Shown: piece after piece, positions 1 through 8,604 of the stretch | Layout: every line of letters starts with the position of its first letter | Position numbering within the stretch: the stretch's first letter is position 1 | Source: Streptomyces populi | Lineage (GTDB): Bacteria; Actinomycetota; Actinomycetes; Streptomycetales; Streptomycetaceae | Assembly (NCBI RefSeq): GCF_002911015.1 | Contig: NZ_KZ626855.1 | Coordinates: 46,017-110,016, forward strand | Direction of reading: 5' to 3' | DNA: 64,000 bases | Program-made: the position numbers and the translations under genes | Notes under the pieces: generated by a model | The model's input: the letters and a program-made list of their open reading frames with translations, nothing else | The model's database searches: none | What the model was told of the DNA's origin: nothing

Positions 1-1
1 C

Positions 2-439
2 CCGCTCCCCGTCCGCCGCTACGCGCTCCTCCTGCTGCCCGTCGCCCTGGTCGTCGGCCTCTACGTCGTCGCCCACGGCCAGCTCAGCCCGGGGGGCGGG
101 TTCCAGGGCGGGGTCGTCGTGGCGACCGCGCTCCACCTGCTCTACATCGGGGCCGACTACCGCGCCCTGGAGCGCGTCCGCCCGGTCGGCGTGTACGAGA
201 TCGGGGACGCGGCCGGCGAGGGGGCGTACCTGGTGCTGGGACTCGCCGGACTCGTCGCGGGGTCCTCGTTCCTGGCCAACACCGTCATCGGGTACGGCAC
301 GTTCAACACGCTCGCGTCGGGCGGCATCGTGCCCCTGCTGAACATGACCGTCGGCATGGAGGTGGCCTGTGCCGTGGTCGTGCTGCTCGCCCGCTTCCTC
401 GACCAGGCCGTGGAGATCGAGGAGGAGAGCGGGCGATGA
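2..439 (+). CDS. mnhB: Mrp/Mnh antiporter subunit B (5' truncated by window edge)
   Basis: The frame is open from base 2, so the start lies upstream of the window; about 145 codons are visible. The visible protein has hydrophobic segments and the MnhB signature HGQLSPGGGFQGG near the edge, followed by VVVATALHLLYIG. This family (PF04039) is a membrane subunit of the multi-subunit Mrp Na+(K+)/H+ antiporter. The stop is 20 nt before the mnhC start, so the genes are one operon. B-C-D at the 3' end, with no E/F/G after D, resembles the archaeal/Mbh-like order E-F-G-B-C-D. The residues further upstream cannot be judged. Confidence 0.9.
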   Translation, partial: PLPVRRYALLLLPVALVVGLYVVAHGQLSPGGGFQGGVVVATALHLLYIGADYRALERVRPVGVYEIGDAAGEGAYLVLGLAGLVAGSSFLANTVIGYGTFNTLASGGIVPLLNMTVGMEVACAVVVLLARFLDQAVEIEEESGR

Positions 440-458
440 ACGAGCGGAGGACCACGTC

Positions 459-809
459 ATGATGTCCGTCCTGCCCTACCTGTTCGCGGGCTGGATCTTC
501 CTGGCCGGGTGCTACGGCCTCGCCACCAGCCGGCATCTGGTGCACGCGGTGGGGTGCCTGGCGGTCTGCCAGTCCTCCACCTACGTCCTGCTGCTGGCCG
601 TGGGCTACCGCGACGGCGGTACCGCGCCGGTCTTCTCCGACCTGAAGCCGGGATCGAGGCCGCTCGTCGACCCCGTGGTGCAGGCCCTGGCCCTGACGGA
701 CGTGGTGGTCGGCGCGACGGTCACGGCCCTGCTGCTCGCCCTCGTGATGCAGGTCGCCAAACGGCACGGCACGGTGGACCCCGACGAACTGTCCGAGCTG
801 CGCGGATGA
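459..809 (+). CDS. mnhC: Mrp/Mnh antiporter subunit C (NuoK-like)
   Basis: Protein of about 116 residues with three predicted membrane helices, of the MnhC/NuoK family (PF00420). It shows the family pattern of a short N-terminal helix, an [20 protein letters not shown] helix, and the characteristic [15 protein letters not shown] segment before the last helix. Start: tandem ATGs at 459 and 462 follow the weak GAGGA-type site near 444; an upstream GTG at 456 is also possible. The stop overlaps the ATG of mnhD (ATGA), indicating translational coupling. Function: membrane subunit of the Mrp cation/proton antiporter. Confidence 0.9.
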   Translation: MMSVLPYLFAGWIFLAGCYGLATSRHLVHAVGCLAVCQSSTYVLLLAVGYRDGGTAPVFSDLKPGSRPLVDPVVQALALTDVVVGATVTALLLALVMQVAKRHGTVDPDELSELRG

Positions 810-2548
810 GCCGGCTGCTGCCCCTGGTCGTCGCGCTGCCGCTGCTGGGCGCCGCCGTACTGGTGGCCGCGGGGCGCCGGCTTCCGCGGGCCGCCGCCGA
901 GACGATCGGCTGCGCGGTGGCGGCGGCCACCGCGGGCCTGGCCCTGGCGCTCCTCGCGGGGTCCGGTCCGGAGGCGGTCGAGTGGGTGGGCGGCTGGCGC
1001 CCGCACGGCGGCGAGGGGGTCGGCATCGTCCTGGTCGGCGACGCGCCCGGGACGGGACTCGCGTCGCTGGTCTCCGTCCTGGTGGTCGCCGTGCTCGTCT
1101 ACTCCTGGCGCTACTTCGACGAGCCGCCGCACCGGCACGCCGGCTCCTTCCCCGCCCTCGTCCTGCTCTTCCAGGCGGGCATGTGCGGCTTCGCCCTCAC
1201 GGGGGACCTCTTCGACGCCTTCGTCTTCTTCGAGCTGATGGGCGTCGTGGCGTACGCCCTGACCGGCTACCGCGTGGAGGAGGCGAAGGCGGTGCAGGGC
1301 GCGCTCACGTTCGGGGTCGTCAACTCACTGGGCGCGTACGCGACGCTGACGGGGATCGTGCTGCTGTACGCCCGCACCGGGGAACTCGGCATGCGGCGGA
1401 TCGGAGTACGGCTCGACGCCCTCGGCGGGCCCGATGCGCTGACCCTGTGCGCCTTCGTCCTGGTGCTCACCGGGCTCCTGGTCAAGGCGGCGGCCGTCCC
1501 GTTCCACTTCTGGCTGCCGGACGCGCACGCCGTGGCGCCGACCCCGGTCTGCATGCTGCTGTCCGGCGTCATGGTGGAGCTGGGCTCCTACGGTGTGTGG
1601 CGGGTGTACCACACGGTCTTCGCCGGGCCCGGGGGCATCCCGGCGCCGGACGCCGAACACGCCCTCGTCACCATCGGCGTCCTGACGGCGCTGGCCGGCT
1701 CGGTGATGTGCTGGCAGCAGCGGCACGTGAAGCGGCTCCTCGCCTTCTCGACCGTGGCGCACACGGGGCTGTTCCTCGTCGGGATCGGCCTGCTGAGCCA
1801 CGAGGCGACCAGCGGTGTCGCCGTCTACATCGCGGGCCACGCGGGTGCGAAGGCCGCCCTCTTCGCCTGCACGGGCATCCTCCTCGACCGGTACGGCAGC
1901 GTCGACGAGCACGAACTGCACGGGCGCGCGAGGGAACTGAAAGGGGTCGGCGTGCTGTTCGTGGCCGGTGCGTTGGCCCTGTCCGGGATGCCTCCCTTCG
2001 CGACGGGGCTCGGCAAGGCGCTCACCGAGGAGGCCGGCGGCCCGCTCCTCACCGTGGTGTTCGTCGCCGCGTCGGCGGTCACCGCGGGGGCGGTCCTGCG
2101 GGTGGCCGCGCGGGTGTTCCTCGGCGCCGGTGAGCGGCCCGCGGCCGCGGCGGCGTACGAGACGAAGGGGGAGCGGGAGGAGCCGGAGAGCCGGGGGCGG
2201 CTCCTGCGGGTGCCCGCGACGATGGCCGCGGTCCCCGCCGTCCTGCTCGCCGGGGCTCTCGTGGCCGGGCTGCTCCCGGAGTTCGCCGCGCGTGCGGGCC
2301 GGGCGTTCGGTACCGGGGAACCACCGCACTGGACAGCGCCGGGCCTCGTCCTCGGCCTCGTCTCGACCGCGCTCGCGGTGGGACTGGCCGCGGCGGGCGT
2401 CCACGGCCCCGCCCGCCAGGAGCCGTACGGCTGGACGAAGCCGCTGCGCCTCCTGCACTCGGGGCACATCGGCGACTACGTGGTCTGGCTCCTGGCCGGC
2501 ATCACCCTGCTCGGCGCACTGGCCCTGCCGGGCGTTCTCACGGGGTGA
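806..2548 (+). CDS. mnhD: Mrp/Mnh antiporter subunit D (proton-conducting NuoN/ND-like)
   Basis: 580 residues, about 14 hydrophobic segments, Proton_antipo_M family (PF00361). Diagnostic stretches are [19 protein letters not shown] (the conserved Glu/Tyr helix) and [20 protein letters not shown], which holds the essential Lys and the HFWLPDAHA motif of ND2/4/5-type antiporter subunits. The ATG overlaps the mnhC stop by 3 nt. It is slightly longer than typical MnhD (about 500) because of a charged loop around residues 445-470 ([14 protein letters not shown]). It is the last gene of the operon; no E, F or G subunit follows. Confidence 0.92.
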   Translation: MSRLLPLVVALPLLGAAVLVAAGRRLPRAAAETIGCAVAAATAGLALALLAGSGPEAVEWVGGWRPHGGEGVGIVLVGDAPGTGLASLVSVLVVAVLVYSWRYFDEPPHRHAGSFPALVLLFQAGMCGFALTGDLFDAFVFFELMGVVAYALTGYRVEEAKAVQGALTFGVVNSLGAYATLTGIVLLYARTGELGMRRIGVRLDALGGPDALTLCAFVLVLTGLLVKAAAVPFHFWLPDAHAVAPTPVCMLLSGVMVELGSYGVWRVYHTVFAGPGGIPAPDAEHALVTIGVLTALAGSVMCWQQRHVKRLLAFSTVAHTGLFLVGIGLLSHEATSGVAVYIAGHAGAKAALFACTGILLDRYGSVDEHELHGRARELKGVGVLFVAGALALSGMPPFATGLGKALTEEAGGPLLTVVFVAASAVTAGAVLRVAARVFLGAGERPAAAAAYETKGEREEPESRGRLLRVPATMAAVPAVLLAGALVAGLLPEFAARAGRAFGTGEPPHWTAPGLVLGLVSTALAVGLAAAGVHGPARQEPYGWTKPLRLLHSGHIGDYVVWLLAGITLLGALALPGVLTG

Positions 2549-2944
2549 CACCCCCGTCGGTCACGGCGCACCGGCGGCACCCGCCCCGGCGTGGACCGCG
2601 GACGGGTGCCGGACCCCGTCTCACGCGGCCGGGCACCCGGCCGCGGTGCGCGATCAGACGGCGGCCGCGGACACGACGCGGAGACGATCACCTGCCCCGG
2701 CCCCGCCACGCGGGTCGTCGGCCGGCCCCGCCCGCAGGACACGACGGGCGCCCGGCCCGACTCCCGGGACACGACGGGCACCCGGCCCCGGGCGCGGAGC
2801 CACGACCGGATGCCGGTCCCGCCTCGAGCCGCGGACGGGTGTCCGCCGCGCGCACGTGGTGGCCGTTCGTCCGGCCGTGCTCCCGGTGGGCGGCGGCGGA
2901 GTCCGCGGGAGTCGGAACCGGAGCCGCGTGCCACAAGTGCTCCG
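2549..2944. other. 396-bp intergenic region between convergent operons
   Basis: Non-coding spacer between mnhD (+) and the srsC-like gene (-). No credible gene is seen. It is very G/C rich and contains an imperfect 30-bp-period duplication (separate entry). No clean long terminator hairpin was found by eye. Confidence 0.6.
2737..2788. repeat. Two-copy direct repeat, period 30 bp
   Basis: Copies begin at 2737 and 2767 with GGACACGACGGGC and match at 21 of 22 positions before diverging. Non-coding; probably a local slippage duplication. Confidence 0.7.
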
Positions 2945-3964
2945 CTACTGCAACGCGCGGACCGCGGCGGTGAAGAGCGGAGGGAGCCGGGACGCCGCCG
3001 GGACGACCAGGCGGGCGGTGCCGGGACGGCGGCTCGCGGCCAGGAGGGCCCCGGTCAGCAGCCGGTGACGGCGGGTCAGCAGGGCCCACGCCCGCTCGTA
3101 CTCCCGTGCCCGCCCCGCCGCCAGGCAGCGGACGGCGGCACCGGCCGTCGCGAGGCCGAGGGCGATCCCCTCCCCGGTGAGGGCGTCGACGTAGCCCGCC
3201 GCGTCGCCGACGAGCAGGACGCGCCCGGCGACCCTGCGGCGCACCCGCTGGAGCAGCGGACCGGCGCCCCGCACGCCGGTGGCCTCTGCTCCGGCCCCGC
3301 GCAACGCCGCGGTGAGGTCCGGGAAGTCGCCCAGGTGCTCGTCGTATCCGCGGCGCACACGGCTGAGGACCGCGACGCCCACCAGGTCGTCGGCGACCGG
3401 TGTCACGTAGGCCTCGCCACGGCCGGACCAGTGGACCTCGACGAAGTCCGTCCAGGGCTCGACACGGTAGTGCCGGCGCAGTCCGTAGCGCCGGTGCGCG
3501 CCGCCGGGCAGTTCCAGCCCGAGGCCCCGGCGTACGGTGGAGTGCAGGCCGTCGGCGGCGATCAGCCAGCGCGCCGTGAGACCCGCGGCGGTGACCGTGT
3601 CCGTGCCCTGGCGCACCTCCCCCACCCTGCCCGGAACGATCCGCACGCCGAGGCCGAGTGCGCGCTCGTACAGCGCCCGGTGCAGTTCGGTGCGGCGGAT
3701 CCCCAGGCCGCTCGGGCCCCGGAAGAACGCTTCGGCACGGGCGGTGCCGTCCACGTACCGGATTCCGCGCAGTTCCTTCCCCGCCGCCTCGACGCCCAGC
3801 GCCCGCAGCCCGGCGACGCCGCTGGGCATGACGCCCTCTCCGCAGGCCTTGTCCACGGGCGCGGTCCGCGGCTCGACGACCACCGCCTCCAGACCGGCCA
3901 GCGCGCTGTGGACCGCGGCCGCCAGACCGGCCGGGCCGCCGCCGGCCACCAGGACGTCGATCAC
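2945..3964 (-). CDS. srsC: FAD-dependent oxidoreductase, SrsC / geranylgeranyl-reductase-like
   Basis: 339-residue flavoprotein. The N-terminal Rossmann FAD motif is VAGGGPAGLAAAV (about residue 5), and the C-terminal FAD/dinucleotide motif is GDAAGYVDALTGEG (about 255-270), as in aromatic hydroxylases and geranylgeranyl reductases. The GTG start overlaps the stop of the methyltransferase gene (GTGA), and the type III PKS gene lies upstream. In Streptomyces griseus the srsABC operon encodes a type III PKS, a methyltransferase and a flavin monooxygenase making alkylresorcinol/alkylquinone phenolic lipids; order and families match here, so oxidation of the methylated resorcinol is the inferred role. 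Confidence 0.8.
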   Translation of the reverse strand: MIDVLVAGGGPAGLAAAVHSALAGLEAVVVEPRTAPVDKACGEGVMPSGVAGLRALGVEAAGKELRGIRYVDGTARAEAFFRGPSGLGIRRTELHRALYERALGLGVRIVPGRVGEVRQGTDTVTAAGLTARWLIAADGLHSTVRRGLGLELPGGAHRRYGLRRHYRVEPWTDFVEVHWSGRGEAYVTPVADDLVGVAVLSRVRRGYDEHLGDFPDLTAALRGAGAEATGVRGAGPLLQRVRRRVAGRVLLVGDAAGYVDALTGEGIALGLATAGAAVRCLAAGRAREYERAWALLTRRHRLLTGALLAASRRPGTARLVVPAASRLPPLFTAAVRALQ

Positions 3965-4509
3965 GCCGGAACGGACCCGAACGAGGGAGCCGTACCGGCC
4001 AGTGCCCGGTTCTCGCACCGGATGCGTACGGTGAGCACCACGGCGTCGGCCAGCGTGAAGAGGAGCGCCGTGACCCAGGCGGTGTGCACCAGCGGGAGGG
4101 CCACTCCCTCCGCGACGACCGCCACGTAGTTCGGATGGCGCAGCACCCGGTAGGGGCCGCGGGCCACCAGCGGCAGACCGGGCACGACGATCACCCGGGT
4201 GTTCCAGCGGAACCCCAGGGTGGCGATGCACCACCAGCGCAGCGCCTGGGCACCCACGAGCACGGCCAGCATGGACCAGCCGAGCGCCGGGACGAAGGGC
4301 CGGCCGGCCAGCCACACCTCGGCGGGGCAGCCGATCAGCAGGGCCGTGTGCAGGGCGACCATCGCCGGGTAGTGACCCCGGCCCGCCTCGATCGCGCCGT
4401 GCGCGCGGCTCCGGCGTCCGTTGCGGCGGGCGACGACGAGTTCGCCCACCCGTTCGGCGGCGACGGCGGCCACCAGCAGCGCGTACCAGTCCATGTGTGC
4501 GTGTCCCAC
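3961..4509 (-). CDS. srsB: Isoprenylcysteine carboxyl methyltransferase-family enzyme, SrsB-like
   Basis: 182-residue integral membrane protein with about five hydrophobic segments. It carries the ICMT-family C-terminal signature ARGPYRVLRHPNYVAV (SAM-binding HPNY region, about residues 117-132). In srs-type operons such proteins O-methylate alkylresorcinols rather than prenylated proteins; that role is inferred from the flanking type III PKS and flavoprotein genes. The start at 4509 lies 24 nt after the PKS stop; an alternative ATG at 4494 (MDWYALL) is possible. The stop overlaps srsC by 4 nt. Confidence 0.82.
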   Translation of the reverse strand: MGHAHMDWYALLVAAVAAERVGELVVARRNGRRSRAHGAIEAGRGHYPAMVALHTALLIGCPAEVWLAGRPFVPALGWSMLAVLVGAQALRWWCIATLGFRWNTRVIVVPGLPLVARGPYRVLRHPNYVAVVAEGVALPLVHTAWVTALLFTLADAVVLTVRIRCENRALAGTAPSFGSVPA

Positions 4510-4533
4510 CGTTCCGTGTCGTGTGCCGGCGGC

Positions 4534-5592
4534 CTACCAGCGCAGCAGCACCAGTTCGCAGGCGAGGCCCGGCCCCATCGCCAGCAGCACACCCGGCGTG
4601 CCGGGGGGCGGGCGACGGTCCGCCAGGGTGTCGCGCAGTACGTGCAGCACGGACGCCGAGGAGAGGTTGCCCACCTCTGCCAGATGACGCCAGGTCACGT
4701 CGAGGGCGTCTTCGGGCAGGTCGAGCGCTTCGCCGACGGCCTCCAGGATCCGGGGGCCGCCGGGGTGGCACACCCACGCGGTCACGTCCTTCGGCTTCAG
4801 GCCGTGGTCCTCCAGGAACCCCTGGACGTCGTCGGCGAGGTGACGGCGCACCACGTCGGGGATCTCCGGGTCCAGTACGACCCGGAAGCCCGAGTCCCTG
4901 ACGTCCCAGCCCAGGACGCGGCTGGTGCCGGGGTACAGCCGGCTGCGCGTGTCCACGATCGTGGGGCCCCCGGCTCCGCCCGTACGACGGGAACCGCAGG
5001 CCACCACGGCGGCGGCGCCGTCGCCGAACAGACCGGTGGCGACCAGGTTGGCCAGGGACGCGTCGTCGCGCTGGAAGGTGAGCGAGCACAGCTCCACCGA
5101 CAGCAGCACCGCCACCTCGTCGGGCCGGCCCAGCAGGTAGTCGTGCGCGCGGGCCAGGCCCGCGGCGCCCCCGGCACAGCCCAGGCCGAACATCGGCACG
5201 CGCCTGACGTCGGGCCGCAGTCCGAGGCGGCCCGCCAGCCGGGCGTCGACGGAGGGTGCCGCGATGCCCGTGACGGAGGTGAAGACCAGCAGGTCCACGT
5301 CGGTGGCGGACAGACCGGCCAGACGCAGCGCCTCCCGGACGGCCTTGGCCCCCATGTCCGTCGCGGTCCGGACGAAGACGGCGTTCGCGGCGCCGAATCC
5401 GTCCAGCGTCTCGTACTGTCCGAGCGGCAGTGTCATGTGGCGGCCGCGGACCTTCGCGCCGCGGTGCAGCCGGTCGAGCGCACGGCGGTCGGCACCGTCC
5501 CGCAGGCACCTGCGGGCCACCATGTCCGTGATCTCGGACTGGTCGTAGCGGTGCGGCGCGAGGGTTCCGTGAACGGCGGCGATCCGCGTCAT
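4534..5592 (-). CDS. srsA: Type III polyketide synthase, alkylresorcinol-synthase (SrsA)-like
   Basis: 352 residues, the usual size for chalcone-synthase-fold enzymes. The catalytic triad is visible: Cys139 in FGLGCAGGAAGL, His276 in WVCHPGGPRILEA and Asn309 in EVGNLSSAS. First gene of a three-gene operon with an SAM methyltransferase and a flavoprotein, matching S. griseus srsABC, whose products are membrane phenolic lipids linked to beta-lactam tolerance. Likely reaction: condensation of a long-chain acyl starter with malonyl/methylmalonyl-CoA, then aldol cyclisation. A flaviolin-forming RppA function is less likely given the operon. It is divergent from the UbiA gene across about 150 bp. 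Confidence 0.9.
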   Translation of the reverse strand: MTRIAAVHGTLAPHRYDQSEITDMVARRCLRDGADRRALDRLHRGAKVRGRHMTLPLGQYETLDGFGAANAVFVRTATDMGAKAVREALRLAGLSATDVDLLVFTSVTGIAAPSVDARLAGRLGLRPDVRRVPMFGLGCAGGAAGLARAHDYLLGRPDEVAVLLSVELCSLTFQRDDASLANLVATGLFGDGAAAVVACGSRRTGGAGGPTIVDTRSRLYPGTSRVLGWDVRDSGFRVVLDPEIPDVVRRHLADDVQGFLEDHGLKPKDVTAWVCHPGGPRILEAVGEALDLPEDALDVTWRHLAEVGNLSSASVLHVLRDTLADRRPPPGTPGVLLAMGPGLACELVLLRW

Positions 5593-5740
5593 AGGACTCC
5601 CGTCCGAAACCGACTGGGCCGGGCTGCCCGGCTCAGCAGCCTTTCCCCGACCCGGCGCTTCGTCACCAGGGATCGCCCGTCCGGCCGTTCGTCCCGTGGC
5701 GCGCTCCGACCGCGGGGACCGGGCCTCCTACCATCGCCGG
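5593..5740. promoter_or_regulatory. Divergent promoter region, srs-like operon / ubiA-type gene
   Basis: About 148 bp separates the divergently transcribed type III PKS (-) and UbiA prenyltransferase (+), so it should carry both promoters. I see no clear -35/-10 pair or palindromic operator. Confidence 0.45.
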
Positions 5741-6613
5741 GTGGGTACTCCCGAGCACACGACGGCCGGTGGCGGCGCGGGACGCGGGAGCGGCCTGGTG
5801 ACCGGTCTGGGCCGGGCGTGCCATCCCGGGCCCGTCGTGGCCGTCACCACGTTGACGGCGGCGCTGGCCGTGATCGCCGGCCGCGGGACCGAGGGGTGTG
5901 TCCTGGCCTGGGCCGCCGTCCTGGCGGGGCAGTTGTCCGTCGGCTGGTGCAACGACGCGTTCGACGCGGGGCGGGACATCGCGGAGGGCCGCCGCGGCAA
6001 GCCCGTCGCGGACGGAGCGGTCGGAGCGGGGCAGGTGTGGACCGCCGCGTACGCGGCGCTGGCCCTGTGCGTGCCCCTCTCGTTCCTCAACGGTCTCTGG
6101 GCCGGCGCCGTCCATCTGGTCGCGGTCGGTGCGGGATGGGCGTACAACCTGCGTCTCAAGGCGACCCGTTGGTCCTGGGCGCCCTACGCGCTGGCGTTCG
6201 CCGCGCTCCCGGCCTTCGTGACGCTGGGGCTGCCCGGCCGCCCGTGGCCCGCCTGGTGGGTCCTCGGCGCCGGGGCGCTCCTGGGGATCGGGGCGCATCT
6301 GGGCGACGTGCTTCCGGACATCCGTGGTGATCTGGTGGCGGGGGTGCACGGGTGGCCGCAGCGGCTGGGGCCGGACCGTGCGCGGCGGCTGCTTCCGGTG
6401 CCCCTGGTGGCCGCGTCCGCGCTGCTGGTCCTGGGGCCCGCGGGACCGCCCGGCCGGCGCGGGGTGACGGCGCTGGTCCTGGTCCTGCTGGTGGCGGTGA
6501 CGGGGACGGTGCTGGGACGCCGCCGGGAACGGCTGGCGTTCGCGACGGCGGTCGTCGTGGCGGCGGTGGATGTGACCCTGCTGCTGGGCGGGACCGGGAT
6601 GGTACCCGCCTGA
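5741..6613 (+). CDS. UbiA-family membrane prenyltransferase
   Basis: 290-residue, multi-helix UbiA protein. Both Asp-rich Mg2+/diphosphate motifs are present: NDAFDAGRD (NDxxDxxxD) and GDVLPDIRGD (DxxxD). Start GTG 5741 (VGTPEHTT) was preferred over an in-frame GTG at 5696, which would add a non-conserved Arg-rich stretch. It is divergent from the srsABC-like operon, suggesting prenylation of a phenolic/quinone acceptor from that pathway, although UbiA substrates cannot be told from sequence. A strong hairpin at 6732-6763 lies downstream. Confidence 0.85.
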   Translation: MGTPEHTTAGGGAGRGSGLVTGLGRACHPGPVVAVTTLTAALAVIAGRGTEGCVLAWAAVLAGQLSVGWCNDAFDAGRDIAEGRRGKPVADGAVGAGQVWTAAYAALALCVPLSFLNGLWAGAVHLVAVGAGWAYNLRLKATRWSWAPYALAFAALPAFVTLGLPGRPWPAWWVLGAGALLGIGAHLGDVLPDIRGDLVAGVHGWPQRLGPDRARRLLPVPLVAASALLVLGPAGPPGRRGVTALVLVLLVAVTGTVLGRRRERLAFATAVVVAAVDVTLLLGGTGMVPA

Positions 6614-6731
6614 CCGTCGTGCCCGGCCGTGCCGGGGGCGGTGCTCTCGTCCGTCGTGTCCTTCGCCCGGGCGCTGAAGGAGTCGCCGGGGTCCGCTCGT
6701 GGGGGGAAGGGGGGAGCCTGCGCGCACACGC

Positions 6732-6763
6732 GGAGGACCCGCACCGTGCGGTGCGGGTCCTCC
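6732..6763. terminator. Strong bidirectional hairpin terminator
   Basis: Perfect 13-bp inverted repeat (6732-6744 with 6751-6763; arms GGAGGACCCGCAC / GTGCGGGTCCTCC) and a 6-nt loop. It lies between the convergent UbiA (+) and lamin-tail (-) genes. No U-tract, as is common in Streptomyces. Confidence 0.85.
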
Positions 6764-6873
6764 TCAGCGGGACCGTCCGGTGAACCGAATGATCACGGGG
6801 TCTGGCGTCGTCCGGCCCTCGGCCGGTCGTCTGCCATCATCCGGCTCCGAACGGGCGTGCCGTCGGGGGCCGT

Positions 6874-7431
6874 TCAGTGGTCGCCGTGACCGCGGTGGTC
6901 GTCACGGCCGTGACCGCGGTGGTCCCCGTGGCCCCGGTGGTCGCCGTGGCCACGGTGGTCGTCACGGTCGTGGTGCCGGCCCCAGGAGACGCTGTCGACG
7001 AAGCGGCCGCGCTCGGTGCGCAGCGTGGCGGCGTCGGAGCGGTTGTCCCACACCTCGTTGCGGCGGTCCTGGTAGAGGTCACGGCTGGTGTCGCGTCCGT
7101 AGCCGGTGTGGATCCGGACGGTGGAACGCCCGGCCAGGCGGTAGTGGTTGAAGGTGTAGCGGTTGCCCTGCCGGTCCGACAGCGTCCAGCCGTCCAGGTT
7201 GATGCCGCGACGGCCCGAGTTGGTGATTTCCACCCACTCCGCGTTCAGGGAACGGGCGGAGCGGTCGTCAAAGCCCGGAGCGTTGGCCTGCACCCGGCTG
7301 ATCGCGACGTGCGAGCGCTCGAAGCGCGGCTCCGCGGCCGAGGCCGAGACGGAGGCCGAGCCGACCAGCGCACCGGCCGCCAGGACGGCGGCCGCCATGC
7401 GGCGGGCGGTGACAGACGTGGAAACGGACAT
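6874..7431 (-). CDS. Secreted lamin-tail-domain protein with His/Asp/Gly-rich tail
   Basis: 185 residues. The N-terminal Sec signal peptide (MSVSTSVTARRMAAAVLAAG... with cleavage near ASA-A, about residue 33) is followed by one lamin tail domain (LTD, PF00932): EWVEITNSGRRGINLDGWTLSD and the later WDNRSDAATLR...VDSVSW strand, about residues 38-150. The last 30 residues are a short repeat of HRGHGDH/RDDHRGHGD units. Bacterial LTDs are extracellular Ig-fold modules; the His/Asp tail could bind divalent metal, which is inference. The coding DNA of the tail is a short tandem repeat and may vary in length. Apparently monocistronic. Confidence 0.8.
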   Translation of the reverse strand: MSVSTSVTARRMAAAVLAAGALVGSASVSASAAEPRFERSHVAISRVQANAPGFDDRSARSLNAEWVEITNSGRRGINLDGWTLSDRQGNRYTFNHYRLAGRSTVRIHTGYGRDTSRDLYQDRRNEVWDNRSDAATLRTERGRFVDSVSWGRHHDRDDHRGHGDHRGHGDHRGHGRDDHRGHGDH

Positions 7432-8240
7432 GAAAGCTCCTCAAGGTTCGAGAGCCGGCACACCCCGTGCGGGCACCCCTCGCGGGGAACCCGCACGGTG
7501 CGACCCTGTGCGAGTCCCGGCCCGGTGGCCGAGGACTCATAACTTGCTCCACATCCCCGCCCAGGACGGGCGACACCCGACCGCTGTTACAGATTACGGA
7601 CATGTCGGTTACAGATGCTTGTATCAGCCCTTTAACTGCTGAAAGACCATGAGTGACGTCTCGTCACCATCAACTCCCTTGCCCCTGCGGCATCCTGGCG
7701 ATACGCGGACGTTCTCCGCGTCATCGGGGAGCATCCGGCCGTCACCCGAAAGTGAGTAACGCCCCTCCGGTCCGTCGCGACCGCGTGACACGGCCGTACG
7801 CATCCGCCACCGGGGACCGGTGGAGCGAGCGGGTGGGCGGGAGACCGCCGTCGCGGCGAAGGGTGCCCGGGGCCGCAGGACAGGAGCCACCGCACAACGG
7901 CGGAGGGAGAGGGCCCGGAAAGCGGACGCATCGTCAACACGGCCCCGGGCCGAGGGATCCACGGGAAGGAATCCGCACCGCCACGAGCGGTGCCCGCCGG
8001 GCCGTCGTCGACGGCCGCGGGCGGAAGGGACCCGGACGCCTCGGCACACGCCTGAACGAGGGCGGGCCGGCGAGGGCGAGGAAGGACGGCGACACTCGGG
8101 CCGTCGGAACACCGGCGCGGACGGCGCCGGAAACACGGTGCGCGCCCGGCCGCGGGCGCATGGCGTGCCGGCATCGTGTCAGCACGTCGCCCGGCCACCC
8201 TCTCGAGAAGGGTGCCGGGCCTTCGTCGTCCGCCGTCCCG
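7432..8240. other. About 0.8 kb without a convincing gene
   Basis: Region between the lamin-tail gene and the cold-shock gene. Candidate frames here have Arg/Pro-rich shadow composition and no recognisable domain. It contains the 5' region of the lamin-tail gene, including a hairpin (arms 7465-7473 / 7490-7498, CCGTGCGGG / CCCGCACGG), the GTTACAGAT direct repeat (separate entry), and a hairpin at 8191-8218. Confidence 0.5.
7586..7616. repeat. GTTACAGAT direct repeat, 22-bp period
   Basis: GTTACAGAT occurs at 7586-7594 and 7608-7616, exactly two helical turns apart, in a locally AT-richer stretch about 155 bp upstream of the lamin-tail gene. The spacing is typical of tandem activator half-sites. 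Confidence 0.5.
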
Positions 8241-8279
8241 CACGGCGCCTCGGTCGCGGATGGTCGTCGAGGCGCCGTG
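8241..8279 (-). terminator. Terminator of the cold-shock gene
   Basis: Perfect 12-bp inverted repeat (8241-8252 / 8268-8279, CACGGCGCCTCG / CGAGGCGCCGTG) with a 15-nt loop, just 17 bp beyond the cold-shock stop codon. Confidence 0.8.
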
Positions 8280-8295
8280 CCGGCGTGACGCGGGG

Positions 8296-8499
8296 TCAGA
8301 CGGCCGTGATGTTCTCCGCCTGCGGGCCCTTCTGGCCCTGGGTGATGTCGAACGTCACGGCCTGGCCCTCCTGGAGCTCACGGAAGCCGGTGGCGTTGAT
8401 GTTGGAGTAGTGGGCGAAGACGTCAGGGCCGCCGCCGTCCTGCGCGATGAAACCGAAGCCCTTCTCGGCGTTGAACCACTTGACAGTTCCGCTGGCCAT
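8296..8499 (-). CDS. cspA: Cold-shock protein (CspA family)
   Basis: 67-residue single OB-fold cold-shock domain. RNA-binding motifs RNP1 (KGFGFIAQ, about 16-23) and RNP2 (VFAHYSNI, about 30-37) are intact, and the start [16 protein letters not shown] is the family N-terminus. It binds single-stranded RNA/DNA and acts as an RNA chaperone. Monocistronic, with a hairpin terminator just downstream. The 5' leader is long (about 130 nt if the -10-like TAACGT at 8635-8640 is used) and contains a terminator-like hairpin with a T-tract, suggesting leader-mediated control. Confidence 0.95.
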   Translation of the reverse strand: MASGTVKWFNAEKGFGFIAQDGGGPDVFAHYSNINATGFRELQEGQAVTFDITQGQKGPQAENITAV

Positions 8500-8579
8500 G
8501 CCAGTGCCTCTCACTCGTCGACGGGTCCGCACCGCGCGAACCCGGAGGTAGTCGTCCTGGTCCTCGGGCACTGCACAGC

Positions 8580-8604
8580 AAAACGCCCGCACCACGGCGC
8601 GGGC
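8580..8604 (-). terminator. Terminator-like hairpin with T-tract inside the csp 5' leader (possible attenuator)
   Basis: On the minus strand GCCCGC (8604-8599) pairs with GCGGGC (8590-8585), followed at once by GTTTTGC. It lies about 80 nt before the csp ATG, downstream of the likely transcription start. A U-tract terminator is rare in this GC-rich window, and there is no upstream minus-strand gene for it to terminate. Confidence 0.5.

Noticed and set aside
1325..2551. Long minus-strand frame opposite mnhD
   Set aside because: Composition is Arg/Gly/Pro/His rich and lacks any recognisable motif; mnhD has the conserved HFWLPDAHA region on the plus strand.
7653..8410. Overlapping frames in the 0.8 kb gap before the cold-shock gene
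   Set aside because: Arg/Gly/Thr-rich shadow composition, no RBS-start-domain combination; treated as non-coding.
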